Assembly: GCA_032622095.1 (NCBI GenBank)
Contig: CP136062.1
Location: 227,552,578 to 227,616,577 of the forward strand
Source of the DNA: Siphonodentalium dalli
Taxonomy: Eukaryota; Mollusca; Scaphopoda; Gadilida; Siphonodentaliidae
Direction of reading: 5' to 3'
DNA length: 64,000 nt
In this document: piece after piece, positions 21,773 to 35,500 of the stretch
Layout: every line of letters starts with the position of its first letter
Position numbering within the stretch: the first letter of the stretch is position 1
Position numbers and translations under genes: made by a program
Notes under the pieces: model-generated
What the model was told of the DNA's origin: nothing
Databases searched by the model: none
The model's input: only the letters and a program-made list of their open reading frames with translations

Positions 21773-23367
21773 TGCCTAATAATAGTGATGGCCAAATAAT
21801 AGTGATGGTGCACATTTTCGGGTGTTATTAATAATAGTGATGGTGCCAAATAATAGTGATGGCGCACAATGATGGCATTTTACCATATTTCTACTATAAA
21901 TGAAGCAGAATGTAGGCCTTAATTAATTTGGCATTGTTGGGCAAGTTCCCATGCATGTAAGTTGTTCTCATTGGCTCCTTTAATAATTACAGTAAGTAAT
22001 TTGGTAACAGTACCAGTCTGAGTAAGGTAAAGTACTGTGGTGCCAGGAACCCATCCTCACTGGATTTTTGGGACACTTTCTCATACTTTTGCTTTCGACT
22101 GTTCCATTTTATTTCAGCTTCCTTTTTTTTCTCATCACATTCTTGTTTTATTTTGACTGCTCTGTCGGCAAGTTGATTCTTTTGTTGTAACGAATATTTG
22201 TTTTTCTTTTTCCACGTTTGAGTGTGAGGTTCACCCATCTTGAGGTCCACAAACAAAAACAAAACTATTTTAATTTTCCCATTTTCGTCTGCTGTAGAAT
22301 TATTTTAAATTCCAGATTGGAAACAAAAACGGAACAATAACGGAACGCGCGGTTTGAAATGCTGTAATGGAGCTTATAAAACGGACCACATTAATTCAAC
22401 CAGTTCTATAATGCGAAAAACAAATATAGTGGGGAAACTTCTATTATTATTTATGATAAATAAAGTTCGGCATTTTGATCAGTGACAATGAGTAAAAGGT
22501 GGAACTTGCGGGAAATTAGTTGGCATATCGGTTGCATCATCCATCAATATTTCGCTCGAGATGTAAATTAGAGTTATCTTTCTTATGTCGCACATCGGCT
22601 ATTTAAAATCCGACATAAAACTTAAATCCGACATAAAACGTAAGTTGTGGTTAATAATGTGGAACTGTTGCCAAGTCATCGCATTCATAATTAAACTGTG
22701 CTTTGAATACACGGACATGTTATATTGTATTGCTTTATTGCATAGATTTAAATACATGTTCCTGTGTAGTGTGTACACACAGAAGCTACTGCGGTGTCGT
22801 AACTTTCCATTTATAGCCAAAACCAGTCACGCATGTGTGCACACGACTCACAGCTTCTGTGTCTTCATGATAGCGCATAATTGGGTCACGATAACAGTAT
22901 TGTTTGGAGAAGTCGGCCACGTCAAGTTAAATTAGTTCATCAGTTGTCACTCAGATTAGTTTCACTGATTATTTTATAATATAAGCCTGGTGATGTGATT
23001 TTAGCATTAAGTCCCGTTTTGATAGTAGAAGTCGGTTCCGTCCCAACGATAATTAGTTGTCACTGTGTGATTATAAGCTTTGATGAGTTGTAATTAACTG
23101 CGATAATCCGTCTGTTTATACACGGACATCATGATCTAGAGGCCTAAATCCTGTTAGGAATGAGATTCTCCCACATTCCTGTCAACTTGTCAAGTGCACT
23201 TCTATTTTTTTTAGTGAGCTGCACGTTTTTTCTAACTTTTTGACTGAAAATTCCGCGACTTTGCAAGAACTTTAAATAATCGTGATGGCGCCTAATAATC
23301 GTGATGCTGTCGTATTTTTCTTTAAATAAATAAACGTGACGTCACGTTTATTTGGCAGGAGAGAGTA
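21773..23367. mobile_element. 1.6 kb putative TIR element upstream of RBM39
   Basis: Left TACTCTCCCCTGCCTAATAA and the inverted right end (TTATTTGGCAGGAGAGAGTA) agree at most positions. AATAATAGTGATGG-type subterminal repeats (21780-21880) recur as AATAATCGTGATGG at 23275-23315, in direct orientation. The right edge is under 100 bp before the RBM39 5'UTR acceptor, so the element may contribute promoter or first-exon sequence. Confidence 0.5.
21987..22238 (-). CDS. Unrecognised Lys/Glu-rich 83-residue frame
   Basis: An ATG at 22238-22236 in strong context (AAGATGG) opens a frame beginning MGEPHTQTWKKKNKYSLQQK. Residues about 10-60 are rich in Lys, Glu and Gln and could form a charged helix or coiled coil. 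A GTGAGG donor at 22060 would end a 178 nt exon; without splicing the frame stops at 21987. I do not recognise the family. It points away from RBM39, so it could be a divergent neighbour using the same promoter region. It could also be the product or remnant of the TIR element (21773-23367) that surrounds it. Codon content looks protein-like, but no homology can be claimed. Confidence 0.35.
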   Translation of the reverse strand: MGEPHTQTWKKKNKYSLQQKNQLADRAVKIKQECDEKKKEAEIKWNSRKQKYEKVSQKSSEDGFLAPQYFTLLRLVLLPNYLL

Positions 23368-23456
23368 TAAAGTTAGTTCAGATATTCAACCTATTTTGAT
23401 GCCGTAAAAAAAGCAAATATTAGGTTGGCTTTATAGATTATATCTTTATATTTTAG

Positions 23457-23523
23457 GTTCCCAGACAGAATGGCAGATGACTTCGATGTTGAGGCCATGT
23501 TAGAGGCTCCATACAGGAAAGAA
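23457..23523 (+). CDS. RBM39: RBM39 exon with start codon (coding 23470-23523)
   Basis: A TATTTTAG acceptor ends at 23456, then 13 nt of 5'UTR and ATG at 23470, encoding MADDFDVEAMLEAPYRKE (residues 1-18), then a GTAAGT donor. The start is fixed by the strong resemblance to the conserved RBM39 N-terminus. At least one non-coding exon must lie upstream; a GTAAGT at 22640 is a possible donor, unproven. Confidence 0.93.
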
Positions 23524-26500
23524 GTAAGTCTAATAATACTTCTTATGCAACCAATAACTTTTAATTAATCCCAAGTACATGTATGTAAAGCCAGTTATAG
23601 TAAAATCCTTTTTGTCTGTTCCTTTATATCCATTTTTTTGAATTTGAGCTGGTAGCAATCATATTAGAATAATACCCCATGTTATCTGTAAAATGTATGC
23701 GATTACTGCATTTAGTTTGTTTGAAGCCATTTGCTGAAGCAAACTGGGCCACGGCAATGGGTTGCTATAGCAGATTGCCGTAGCCAAACAATCTGAATTA
23801 AGAGGACTGGGTGATCAAAGTTCTCTATTGGACTAATTAGAGTTGAGTGGTACTATTTACAAATGTATTTTAATTGGCCTTCGGGAATCATCATAGAAAG
23901 TGAAAACACCTGAAAAAAATTATTTTTGTTTACTACACCCTGGCCCCCCACCTTTCCTACGTTTGGAGCCCAGGCTACATACATACCCCCCTTCCCTATG
24001 TATGGAGCTTTCCTGATGGGCTCAGGCCCGAGAATAAGATGCCTGTCATTTGCAGAATGAGGTCATTTGCAGAATGAGGTCCCCAGAGGGTGAATTTAGT
24101 AATGCTATCCCATACAGTTGGCTAGCATCACCAAATTCACCCTCTGGTGACCTCATTCTGCATGGTCTCATCTGCTATGGGAGACATAGACTCAGATTTA
24201 AGTTCCCAAATGGTGAATATTGTGATGTATACCCATTAGGGAACCTCAATTATGCAATGTGGTCCCTAGCAGACCTGTGGCCAATTTGGGGATATAGAGA
24301 AACTAAACTAAAAAAGAAATAGAATCTATGTGATGAAGTTTCTATAGAAATTAGATGAGGCTGTGTGGAATAGCGTCACTAAATTCACACTCTGGTGGGA
24401 CCTCATTCTGCAAGTGACACACTAAACTCAGACTTGGTGAAATCAGTGATTTGGCTGTCTATTAGAATGCAAGTTTTCTTTTATTCATGCAAATCATGCT
24501 TGTATATATTATACTATAGTACTAGTATATACGCCATGCAAATCATGCTTGTTAAAATTATAGTATATACGCCATGCAAGGTCAATTTCTCATGCACATA
24601 TTTTATATATTTTATTTCAAAGAATTTCACTTCTGCAATGGCTATCTCTGGGTCTAATTACAATTGCCTGTGGCCAATATTTCCTGAATGCATGTCCATA
24701 AAATTTTTTTTTTGTTTATTTATTTTGTCCATATATGGTATTACTGACATATTTTTGACATTGCAGGTGCTATTCTTCACATGTTTAACACGTTTGAACT
24801 TATTTACCGATTACATTACTGAAATGGGAATAAAAATAGTACCACAATTATTTTGTACCAATTGAAATTTTAAACATGAATAAAAAGTGGCATGCGCAGG
24901 GTTTCGCGACCCATGCGCTTGGCTTGAGAAATCGGAAATTGATTTTGTGTGGCCATACAGTAGGTATAGTACCAGAGGAAATATATTTAACATGAGTATC
25001 ATATTATTAATGTACATGTATACAGGTGTTAACAATTCCTGGAAATCTGATATACTAAGTTCCATTGCAGGTTATAATGTTTGATGTCCGAATATTCTAT
25101 CCCATCGGTTGATGTTCAGAATTCATGAATTCTGCTCGTCTGCTTGGCTGCTGATCAACATTGGTACTGTAAATATTCCAAACGTGTCGAAATCATGTTT
25201 GCAGATTTCAATTGTTAATGTCTGCAACATGGTGAAATTTCAAGTGAAATCTAGCGGAGATCAATTGATTCTATCTTAGTTCTGATTGAAACAAGACTGA
25301 GACCACTGGTACACAGTCTGATGAATTGGGGGGGGGGGGGGTGTTCCATTACCATCAGAAGGCATTATGTCAGTGTCAGCCAATCACAACATTTATCAGT
25401 AAAGCGATGCAGCCAATCGGGCGATTGTTGGAATTTCACACAATGTTCACAGAATTAGAGATTGTGTCAACTAACTAAAGTTACTGAACACTAAAAGCTT
25501 ACATGAAGAGTCCATAATTTACCAATAATACCAAGCAAGGTGAATGGATGTATGATTGTACGTATTTCCAAGTGTTTCGACAGTTAACCCTTTACCCCAC
25601 AAACCGGCCAAAAACGGCCAAATAAAGCTGCAACAGCCTAAATTATCTTGGGTCTGTCTCAATAAAACCATACAAATATGGATATCATTGGAACCGGCTC
25701 ATTGACCACATTGTGATAGTTACAGTTATGCCCTGTGGCAATGCATTCTCTTATATATGCGAGTTGACCTATGGTCGACTCGCATATATAAGAGAATGCA
25801 TTGGCACAGGGCCGTTCTGTTGGGTAAAGGGTTAACACCAGTTTGAAGCTGGGGACATAAAGGAGATACATGTATGTGGTGTGCTGTCATTCTGCCTGGA
25901 TAGTATGTAGAAGTTATTTATAGTGACAGTAATTTAACACTGAGCCAAATTCATCAGACTGTACAGTGTAGAGGTCCCAGTCGGGTTTCAATCAGAACCG
26001 ATTCTATCTGTGAAAAGGCAGTCTCAGTAACATGCACAGATATTTATAATTTAAGTTGTCTTTTGTCGTCATATGTTTAGAATAGATTAAGAAACCCTCA
26101 ATTAGTTTGCAATTGTTATTGAACAGACGTTGAAATAAAAAAAAAATGAGTGTTGCCACTCTTTACTTAGACAATTGATGTGTTGAATTTCGAATTAAAA
26201 AGATCCAATATATTGGACTGATGTGAGAAGGTTCTCTTCTGTGTTCCTAGTAGTAATTTTGTAACCCGAGTGTCAAATATTGCACATTTAAAATGTCACT
26301 ATTATTGACTATTCCACACACTGCATGCTTCGGTTACTAATATTTACCTGTATGTCTTGTGACAATCAGTAGATTGATGATGAGAGCAGTGTTCGTTATG
26401 CTATGGTTAATTAGGCTATGGTTAATTAGGCTATTGTTTTTAAGTTTATCATCGCTCTTTAATCTGATAAATTACAATTAAAGTCGAAATGCGATGATTA

Positions 26501-29500
26501 TTTATGTTGTCTTTGTCAGTTGCGATAACACAACCTGTTCACTGTGTTCTATACTGAAGGGATTTTCACATTCAGTTAAAAATGATACATTGTAATGGTC
26601 TATTATAAATTAACCATGTCCTTAAAAGTCCATTGCCAACCATGATTCCAATTTGTTTCGAGCCAATATCTAATAGAATCTTAGTAGTGCCTTACATGTA
26701 TCAGGGCATGATATTTGGATGTGAATGAAAACGTTATGGTGCCCTGTTAACCCTTTACCCAACAAACCGGCCAAATAAAGCTTCAACAGCCTAAAATATC
26801 TTCGGTCTGTCTCAATAGAACCATACAAATATGGATATCATTGGAATCGGCTCCTTGACCACATTGTGATAGTTACAGTTATGCCCTGTGCCAATGCATT
26901 CTCTTATATATGCGAGTCGACCATAGGTCGCCTGGCATATATAAGAGAATGCATTGGCCTAAACAAATTCTTTTTTTAACACTTTTTACCATTTTTTCTT
27001 ACATTCTTTAACAATTTTATAATTTTTAATGTGTTAAGCCAATGCATTCTCTTATATATGCGAGGCGACCTATGGTCGACTCGCATATATAAGAGAATGC
27101 ATTGGCACAGGGCCCTTCTGTTGGGTAAAGGGATAACAAGTCTCCCTAATTCTCATGGTGATTCAATTACAAATAAAGTGAGTGGAGCGTAACGATGCAA
27201 GCGTCCTTACGCGGGGGAGGGGGTCTGGGTCCCTAAATTCTAGCTACTTAGAAGCCATTTCCTGCAACTTGGAAAATATCTACAAAAGGTAAGTTATTAT
27301 GTCATTTCTTTGGAAATTTTTACTCAGACTCGTGTGTCAGTTTTTTAAAAGTTCGAGTACTAGTAAAATGTCCACGGAAAAGCCTTAAAAAATACCACGA
27401 CGTTTCTAGTTGTTTCACCCAATATACATCTGCAAGTCACCCTGTAGAATATACTGAGGACAGTGAGCTCCTGTTTTCTATGATATTGCATTCTTTAAAT
27501 AACTGATTTCCTTCTAAATCCTGGTAACAACAAATTCAATAAGTTTTTGTTTTCATTTCAGGAAGACAAAAGAGAGGAAAGGGAAGACAAAAGTGATCGA
27601 AGTAGGAAGTGAGTAAACAAAAAACTGCATTACACTCTCGTTGACAAATACATTCAAACATTTCAAAGGCTTCTGGGTTTATTTTCTACATTTAATCAAT
27701 ATGGTAACTATGGTAACAATGAATTCAGATATCAATTTCTCAATATTTTGAGATCTTATAATAATTCTATCAAGAAATTGCCAATGGCTATCTTTAGAAA
27801 AATGATTCAATTTAAGAAGTTCTGGGTACCGTGATATTAAACTTAATTCAGTAGAGGTTTTGATTAAATATCAGTTCATCTAATTGGTTTGGTTAGAAAT
27901 CGTGAGTTGCCATTCTCTCGCCAATGAGAATTTTCTTTTCTATTTTAGGTGTTCATTTGCTGGGGGAAATTCCCATCCAAATATCAAAGACTTTTTTTTT
28001 CATTTCTCAAAAACAATTTACAGGCACCACAGAAACTTTCTATTTCAACATTTGTTGTTTTGTTTCTGACTTTTTCACGAGGGCTACAATTTTAGTACAT
28101 GTTTTCTATTTTCTCATTTAGGTGCAGTCTGCCAGATAAATTCACATAAAAGTTTTATGTTTATTTCTAAATTGAAGACACACAGTTTTCAAATTCAAAT
28201 ATATACTATTTTCTGTGTCAGTGATGGTATATGGAGTATTTGATATCAGGACGTCAATTTTGAATCCCTGAAGCGTAGCTGCAGAGATCGCAATGAAACA
28301 TCCATGTGTCAAATCTGTATTTTCCATCAATGTTACCATAGATAAATATGTTGTCCCCACAAAGAAAACTTTTCTATTAACCTGTTTTTTTTTTTGCTGA
28401 CTGAGCCTGACTTCATTACTTGAAGATAATAGTCATTCATTGAATGAGGTGTAAGGTTATATTAGAGCACAACCAAGCCTTGAAATAGTGTCTTCTGTCA
28501 TTTGCAGAATGAGGTTCCCAGAGGGTGAATTTGGTGATGCTAGCCGGCTATGCGGTGTAGCATCACCAAATTCACCCTCTGAGAACCTCATTCTGCTTAC
28601 ACCTCAGCAGAATGAGGTCCCCAGAGGGTGAATTTGGTGATGCTAGCCCGCTATGCGTGGTAGCATCACTAAATTCACCATCTGGGGACCTCATTCTGCA
28701 AATGACAGGCTCACTATTTCAAGGCATGAGAATGATGTGTCACATGCTCTCTTAACCCTTTCATGACTGGAGCTTCCTGAAATATTACGAAAACCCTGTG
28801 CCAATGCATTATGTATATATGCGAGTCTCCTATAGTGAGCCTCTCATATATAAGAGAATCCATTGGCCTAACAATATTTACTTTGACCTTGTAAGCCAAT
28901 GCATTCTCTTATATTTGCGAGTCTTCCAATGGATCTTTACCATGGTTACCCCTTCCATGACTGAAGCTTCCTGAAATTATGCAAAAATTCTGCCAATGCA
29001 TTCTCTTTATATATGCGAGTCTCCCATATGGAGCCTCGCATATATAAGAGAATACATTGGCCTAACAATATTTACCTTGTAAGCTACATGTTTATTTAAG
29101 AGAATGCAGTGGACCAAGATCTGTAATGCTGCACCAGCTCAGCTTCCGTCATGAAAGGGTTAAACCATTTTTATTTTCACAAATTTTAAATACTTGTTGA
29201 TTCTAATTCACATGGTCAGAAGATGACAATGTTAAAAATAGATATGGGGACAAAACACTATATTTGATAATAGCTTTAAAATTAATCGTTTATAATATTG
29301 AATATTAGTTCTTAAATTTTACCCTCTTGAGAAGGTCATGTTTCTAATAGGGTGCACAGATTAGAGAGGAATCAAAGTCAGTATGAATTGACTAAACTAA
29401 TTTTCTAAGAGTTCCCTTTTGACTGATAGAATACCCCCCCCCCCCCCCACTTTTGCCAATAATTATTTATAAACTGATATTAATTATATATATACTATTA

Positions 29501-32500
29501 TTTGATTCTCAGAGCCCTCACTAGTTATGTTTACCCATACCATAGTATGGTAAACATAGTGTCGACGTCCCGGTTGACCATTCGTCGTTCGTGTGTCTGT
29601 CAGTCAATCTGTCCGTAGACACTTTATGCATGGTGCGATGACTAAATTTTTTTTTATCTGATCGGAACAAAATTTTGTATATGAATTTCTCAGCCCAAAA
29701 GACAGATTCAGTTCGAACATAGGTTTGATCCGATTATTTGTAACTGAGTTATTTGAACCAAAGTTGGTATTTCACAGTGTATTTCCCAGCTAAAGATACA
29801 GGTCAAGTTCAAATATGGGTTCCGTCCAATTATATTTACATGAGTTATGGTCCTTTTTCGACTTAGAATTTGACCGTCTTAACATTTTTGCTTTCCGACC
29901 GATAACTCCTGTTTAGATAATTGATCTGAACCAAAGTTGGTATGTGTAATTCCCAGCTAAAGATCCAGGCCATGTTCGAATATGGGTTCTGTCCTATTAT
30001 TTTTACTGTCCTTTTTCGACTTAGAATTTGACTTAACATTTTTGGTTTCCGAATGATAACTCCAGTTTGGATTATTTGATCTGAACCAAAGTTGGTATGT
30101 GTACTTTCCAGCTAAAAATACAAGCAAAGTTTGAATATGGGTTCCGTCCAATTATTTTTACATGAGTTACGGCCCTTTTTCGACTTAGAATTTGACTGTT
30201 TTTGGCATTGAAATTAGGGATATTAGATATTCTTAGTTTGCTCAAATCATTATTTTATTTTGAGGTAGTACATGTACAATTCGAAATGGCTAAAGGCCCT
30301 TAGTGATGCTCTTGTTAAAAATGTTTCAACAATACACATGACATGTTATTTACAGTAGACTAGAAAATCATTGCTGCATTGCACAGCTGAGTATATCCCT
30401 CTGCAGATGGTCTGAGATCATTATAAATGTTATAGGTTTAATAGAGATGCCAGGATTTAGCACAAACAAAACCAGTGAATAGTTGACAGCTCTGCTGTAT
30501 AATTGATATTAATGGGTCATCAGTGAGGTGGCTTATCTTGATGGCTGTATTGTTGGTAGAATTTGATACATTATCATTATAAACTTAAATTTGACTCAAG
30601 TTTTCCATATCCGGGCCACGGTCCACCCTTTCACATTTAATCCAAGGTTGCGCTGGTGCAGCATTACAGATCCTGTGCCAGTGCATTCTCTTATACATGT
30701 ATATGCGAGTGACCCACAAATACCAATAATTTGTGTGATGTACATTTGTCTACAATAGTACATAACAGTATACTATATAATTCAACATCAAAACTCTAAT
30801 TTATGATTCCGATCATATGTAATTTACTATCGCCAAGGGATGGGTTAAACATCTGCCGATCGTAATCCGTCTCTCACAGTTTATATCCCAAAAGAAACTT
30901 GTGAAGTCTCGAGTGTCATGTGTTGTCAAGCCTTGAAATAGTGAGTCTGTAATTTAAGAATGAGGTCCCCAGTGGGTGAATTTAGTGAAGCTACCCCACA
31001 CAGTGGGCTAGCATCACTAAATTCACCCTCTGGGGACCTCATTCTGCTTGGGTCTCATCTTCTGGGAAGTATCTTATCTCTCAAATTAACCTTGTTTTTA
31101 GTTACTTTTTCCCTTCTTTTCAGTTTATATATATCCCCTAATTTGCGGAAGATAAAATGCATAATCGAGGTGACTAATGGGTGAACATCACCAACTTCAA
31201 CTGGGGAACTCCAATCTGATCCTATGTGTCTCGTAACAGTTGAGGCCTCAGCAGAATGAGTTTCCCAGAGGGTGAATCTGGTGACGCTAGCTTGCGGGAT
31301 AGTCACTAATTTAACCCTCTAGGGGCCTCGTTTTTGCAAATGACAGGCACACTGTTTCAAGGCTATACTGTATTATATTGTAGTTTGAGGTATATTAATT
31401 ATACTTCAACTCAATTCATTGGTGATGAGAATTTTATTTCTGAGATGGTCTCAAATTATTTATTTTGGTGTTTTGTGGTTTTTTCTTAGGATTTGCAGCT
31501 GAAATCTTCTTTCATGGAATTCATTAGTTACGGCTCTAACTTAACACAAATGTGACCTGCCATATCAAATCCAGTCGTAAGTCGGGATTGTTTTACCCTG
31601 TGCCAATGCATTGGCCTAACAATATTTTACAATTTTAATAATTTTTTCTTGTATTCTTTAACAATTTTATAATTTCACCCATACAGAGCCCCAGACAAAC
31701 ATGAGCAGACGACACTCTTCTATATGCTTCTATATATGTGTGGGGCTCCCTGCAGGGTAATGGATGTTTTTTATTTTATGTCCTAAAAATTGCAAGAAAC
31801 ATTTATTTTAAAAAATTGTTAGGCCAATGCATTCTCTTATATATATAGGTCGTCTCGCATATATAAGAGAATGCATTGGCACAAGGTAAAACAATCCCGA
31901 CTTACGACTGGATTTGATATGGCGGGTCACAAATGCAGGATAGAATATTTATTGTAATACACTGTCAATGATATGATAGTAAAAAATGTGTATCACTATA
32001 CACGTTAATGCAGTTGTCATTGCTGAACTGTCAAAAATGTTAATGATTGGACAAATTATCTATTTTTTTTACTCAGCTGCAAACCTTTTCTATTCTTATC
32101 TTCTTTGTTATGTATGAACGTACTTAATTGCAAGTTAATGGGCAACAAATCAGCCTTGTTTATCACAAACATTTTCATTTATGTGGCACTTAAAGGGGGA
32201 CTGTACAATAAATCCGGCCCTTTTTTGGACCATCTCATTTTATACTCAACAGAATATATGCAACAAATGAATCAATTTGAGCCATGGATTACTGCAAAAT
32301 ACACTCATGTGCTCTATGAACGATGCAAACAACATGGTAATTATGAAAATGAGTTTATGACTCGAGTCGTGCATCGTTCGTAGAGTTTATTTTGCATTAA
32401 TCCATGGCTCAAATTCATTCATTTGTTGCATATATTCTGTTGATTATAAAAGGAGATGGTCCCATAAATGGCCAGATTTAGTGTACAGTACCCCTTTAAA

Positions 32501-35500
32501 TAGATACAAATCTCTTATTTCATTTGAGTTTAGTGACTTGCCGTAAAGAGGATGTTCATATGACATGTTTTTAATTATACGCTCTGTGATATTCCTCATA
32601 AATATTATGTAATTTGTCAGCCTGACTAAAACAGACTAACAGCATTCCATCGTACCATTCATGTAGTTTGGAACATTTGAACGGGTGAAATCATATTACT
32701 ACCGTTGTTAAATATACTTGGATAACCACAACAAGTGTCAAATATGATCAGTTGAAGTAGAATCTACAGAACACAACAATATTATTTAATTTGTGCTTGG
32801 CAAGTAAATCTCATCGATGTTAAATTGAATTTTTTTTCGATGTTCTCAGACAAATAGATGTCAATTTTGAAACGAGGGAGGCTATTTGTAATATATTTGT
32901 AATCTGTTTCTTGCAACAAGTATCGAAAACCTTTTCAAATTCAGAATGCTCTCAGATAGTCTAGATGCTTTAGTCAGACTGGTTTACTATGGTAACTATG
33001 GGTGTTGATCTAGAATTTTATTTTGGACACACATGCCTGCTTTTAAATTTGGCAAATTACATGTAGCACAATGTTTACATGCAGACCTTGTGGTGGGAAT
33101 TAATATTCTTTCACAAAATTCCATTATATTGATTCCACCATGGAGGAAAACAATCTCCATACACTCCAGTTCAATTATGAAACTAAAGTTTTCTGTAACT
33201 GTTCCCAAATGTTGTCTAACAGATCCTAGATCAGCCCCTAGGGTTGAAATCACTTCAATCCTAGCAAATATGGCAATAGGAGTGTAATTATATGGGTGTA
33301 ATAGGGGTGTAATTAGATGGGTGTAATAGGGGTGTAATTAGATGGGTATAATAATGGTGTAATTGCCATCTACAGTGTGGGTTATTGAACAAAAAATAGT
33401 TTGTCACTCTGTGCTAATGGCTAATTGAAAATAATGGCTTGAGTGTGTAAGATAAATATTAAGGTAAGATAAAGAATCATGCTGATATTGACATTTTATC
33501 TGTATCTGAGATGAATAAATGAACTTTTGGTTCCATTTAGATATGACAAACAGAATCATGTTGATATTGACATGTTGTCCGTAACTCAGATGAATAAATG
33601 AGCTTTTGGTTCCATTTAGATATGACAGACAGAACTGATATTCCATGGTCAGATTAATGTAAGAAACCTCGGTTATTTCAGGTGGGCGTCTGTTGAGACC
33701 ACAGACCTATTTTTTTTTTTACTGTCATTATAAATTGTATAGAATTATGTAGATGATTTTCTAATGACACGCCTCTCTGTCGTGATAGGTTTCGAACAAG
33801 TCAGTATAAATTGAAACGACGAAATGCTCTGATCTGATCATTCATTGCGGGGCTATAGTCCAACCAGGTATGTCAGCATATAGCAAAAGGCGGGTTACTT
33901 TATAATTATATGTCAAATTTTATGCACGATTCACTAATGGCTCTTATATTTCAGCGTAAACTAATATATTTCTCATTTAATTTATAAATGTTGGGAGACA
34001 AACAATATGTTTACTCATAACTGTCGGGCCTTAAAATCTGACATGAATCAGAATTATGATTCTCATTTTGATTTCTCGTAAAAAGTCTTGATTCCCTGTA
34101 GAAACGCTGTGTTTTGATTCTTGCAAAATTTGATAGATTTTAAGGCCTGACTGTTGAAAGGTTTAGATTTCACCCATTTGTACCAGTAGGAAAAATAATT
34201 TTATCTCTTTTAAATATCCAAAATTTGAACAGGGGACAGTTTTAGCACAAAGTTCAGTTATTTTTCACTATTTGTATTGATAAGGAATTCTCACAGTCTT
34301 AATTTTTAGGCCCGCTATCAAACAGAAATTTATCACATAATTAGCCCCTAAACCCGGCGTCATATTTTTTAGTAAGACACGTGTATTATCGGCAGGCGCA
34401 GTGATGTATAATATAATAACATCTTATCTTATCCATAATATATAAATAATAAAATCTTATCTTATCGAGGGAGCCTCGCTCATATAAGAGAATGCACTCG
34501 CTAACAAGATCAGGGTAAATATTGTTAGGCCCATGTATTCTCTTATATATGCAACGCTCATGAGCAAAAGTTATGTCTAGTCAAGAACTGTGAGACTTCC
34601 TGACCAATTCTACAAGTTATGCTCTCCCAGCTTTTCTTTGCAAAGGTCGTCATTGATTAGTTAACCCTTTCTTTACTAGATTTTATGAACTTATTATCTG
34701 AACCATTTCCCACCAATGAATACAGGGTATGAATCATTCTTCTCCTCTTAATATCTTTCCATAAAATTGGATAAGTTCTTTGCGATCGACAATAATTCAT
34801 ACATGTTTGTCAATTGTTGAACTGATTATCTGAACATTTCCCTCCAACAAATTGGACTCCTTCTGTTCTTTTATTATCTGTCGTCTGCATATTCCCCTGA
34901 AAACCCCTCCAGATTAACAATGGACCATTCCAATGTATACTTTTTATAACTGAGTGGGAGAATTCATTTAGTTTAGAAAGGGTTAATTCAGCATGTTGCC
35001 AGGCGTCTTAGCCTGCCATATACACATACCTTAATTTCAATTTCAACTGAGTCAAATCTTGAATTGCCTGTACTTGTACTAATGCAATTACTTCTCAATT
35101 TCAGCTCATTGTATCTGCTTTGGATAATTGGACATTTCTAAAACATAGCCATCTTTTCTGTTTCTTGTAGGAAGGGAAGTAGAAGTCGAGACCGGGAACG
35201 AAAACGGAGTCGAAGCAGAGATAGGGAGCGCAAACGTAGCAGGAGTCGTGATAGGAAAAGGTAGCTAATTTAAAGATTTGGTTAAGTTTACTCAATGACG
35301 AAATAGAATGCAAAACAGTAAGGGTTGGGATAACAATGAGTGTATTATATACACGATTACGTGCACATGCATCTGTTATAAGTTTCAAAATCCAAGGACT
35401 GCAAAACTCTACGATTCCGATCATAGCTACTTACTATCGCCAAGTGATGGGTTGAACATCTGCTGATCTTGATCGGCCTCATTCTGAATTACGTTTAAAA

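Larger units (their letters stand above)
23524..27561 (+). other. RBM39 intron 1
   Basis: GTAAGT to TTTCATTTCAG. It contains MITEs at 24041-24420, 25588-25831 and 26751-27132, and a G-run at about 25329-25341; otherwise AT-rich without recognised features. Confidence 0.9.
27609..35170 (+). other. RBM39 intron 2
   Basis: GTGAGT to TTTCTTGTAG, 7.6 kb. Holds MITEs at 28477, 28756, 30930, 31551, 32194 and 34665, a dispersed repeat at 29520-30240 and short tandem repeats at 33281 and 33473. The sequence at 27630-28470 and 32500-33280 shows nothing recognisable. Confidence 0.88.

Noticed and set aside
24050-24322. 90-codon frame in RBM39 intron 1 starting in CAGAATGAGG sequence
   Set aside because: It lies within a MITE; related MITE copies do not conserve the frame.
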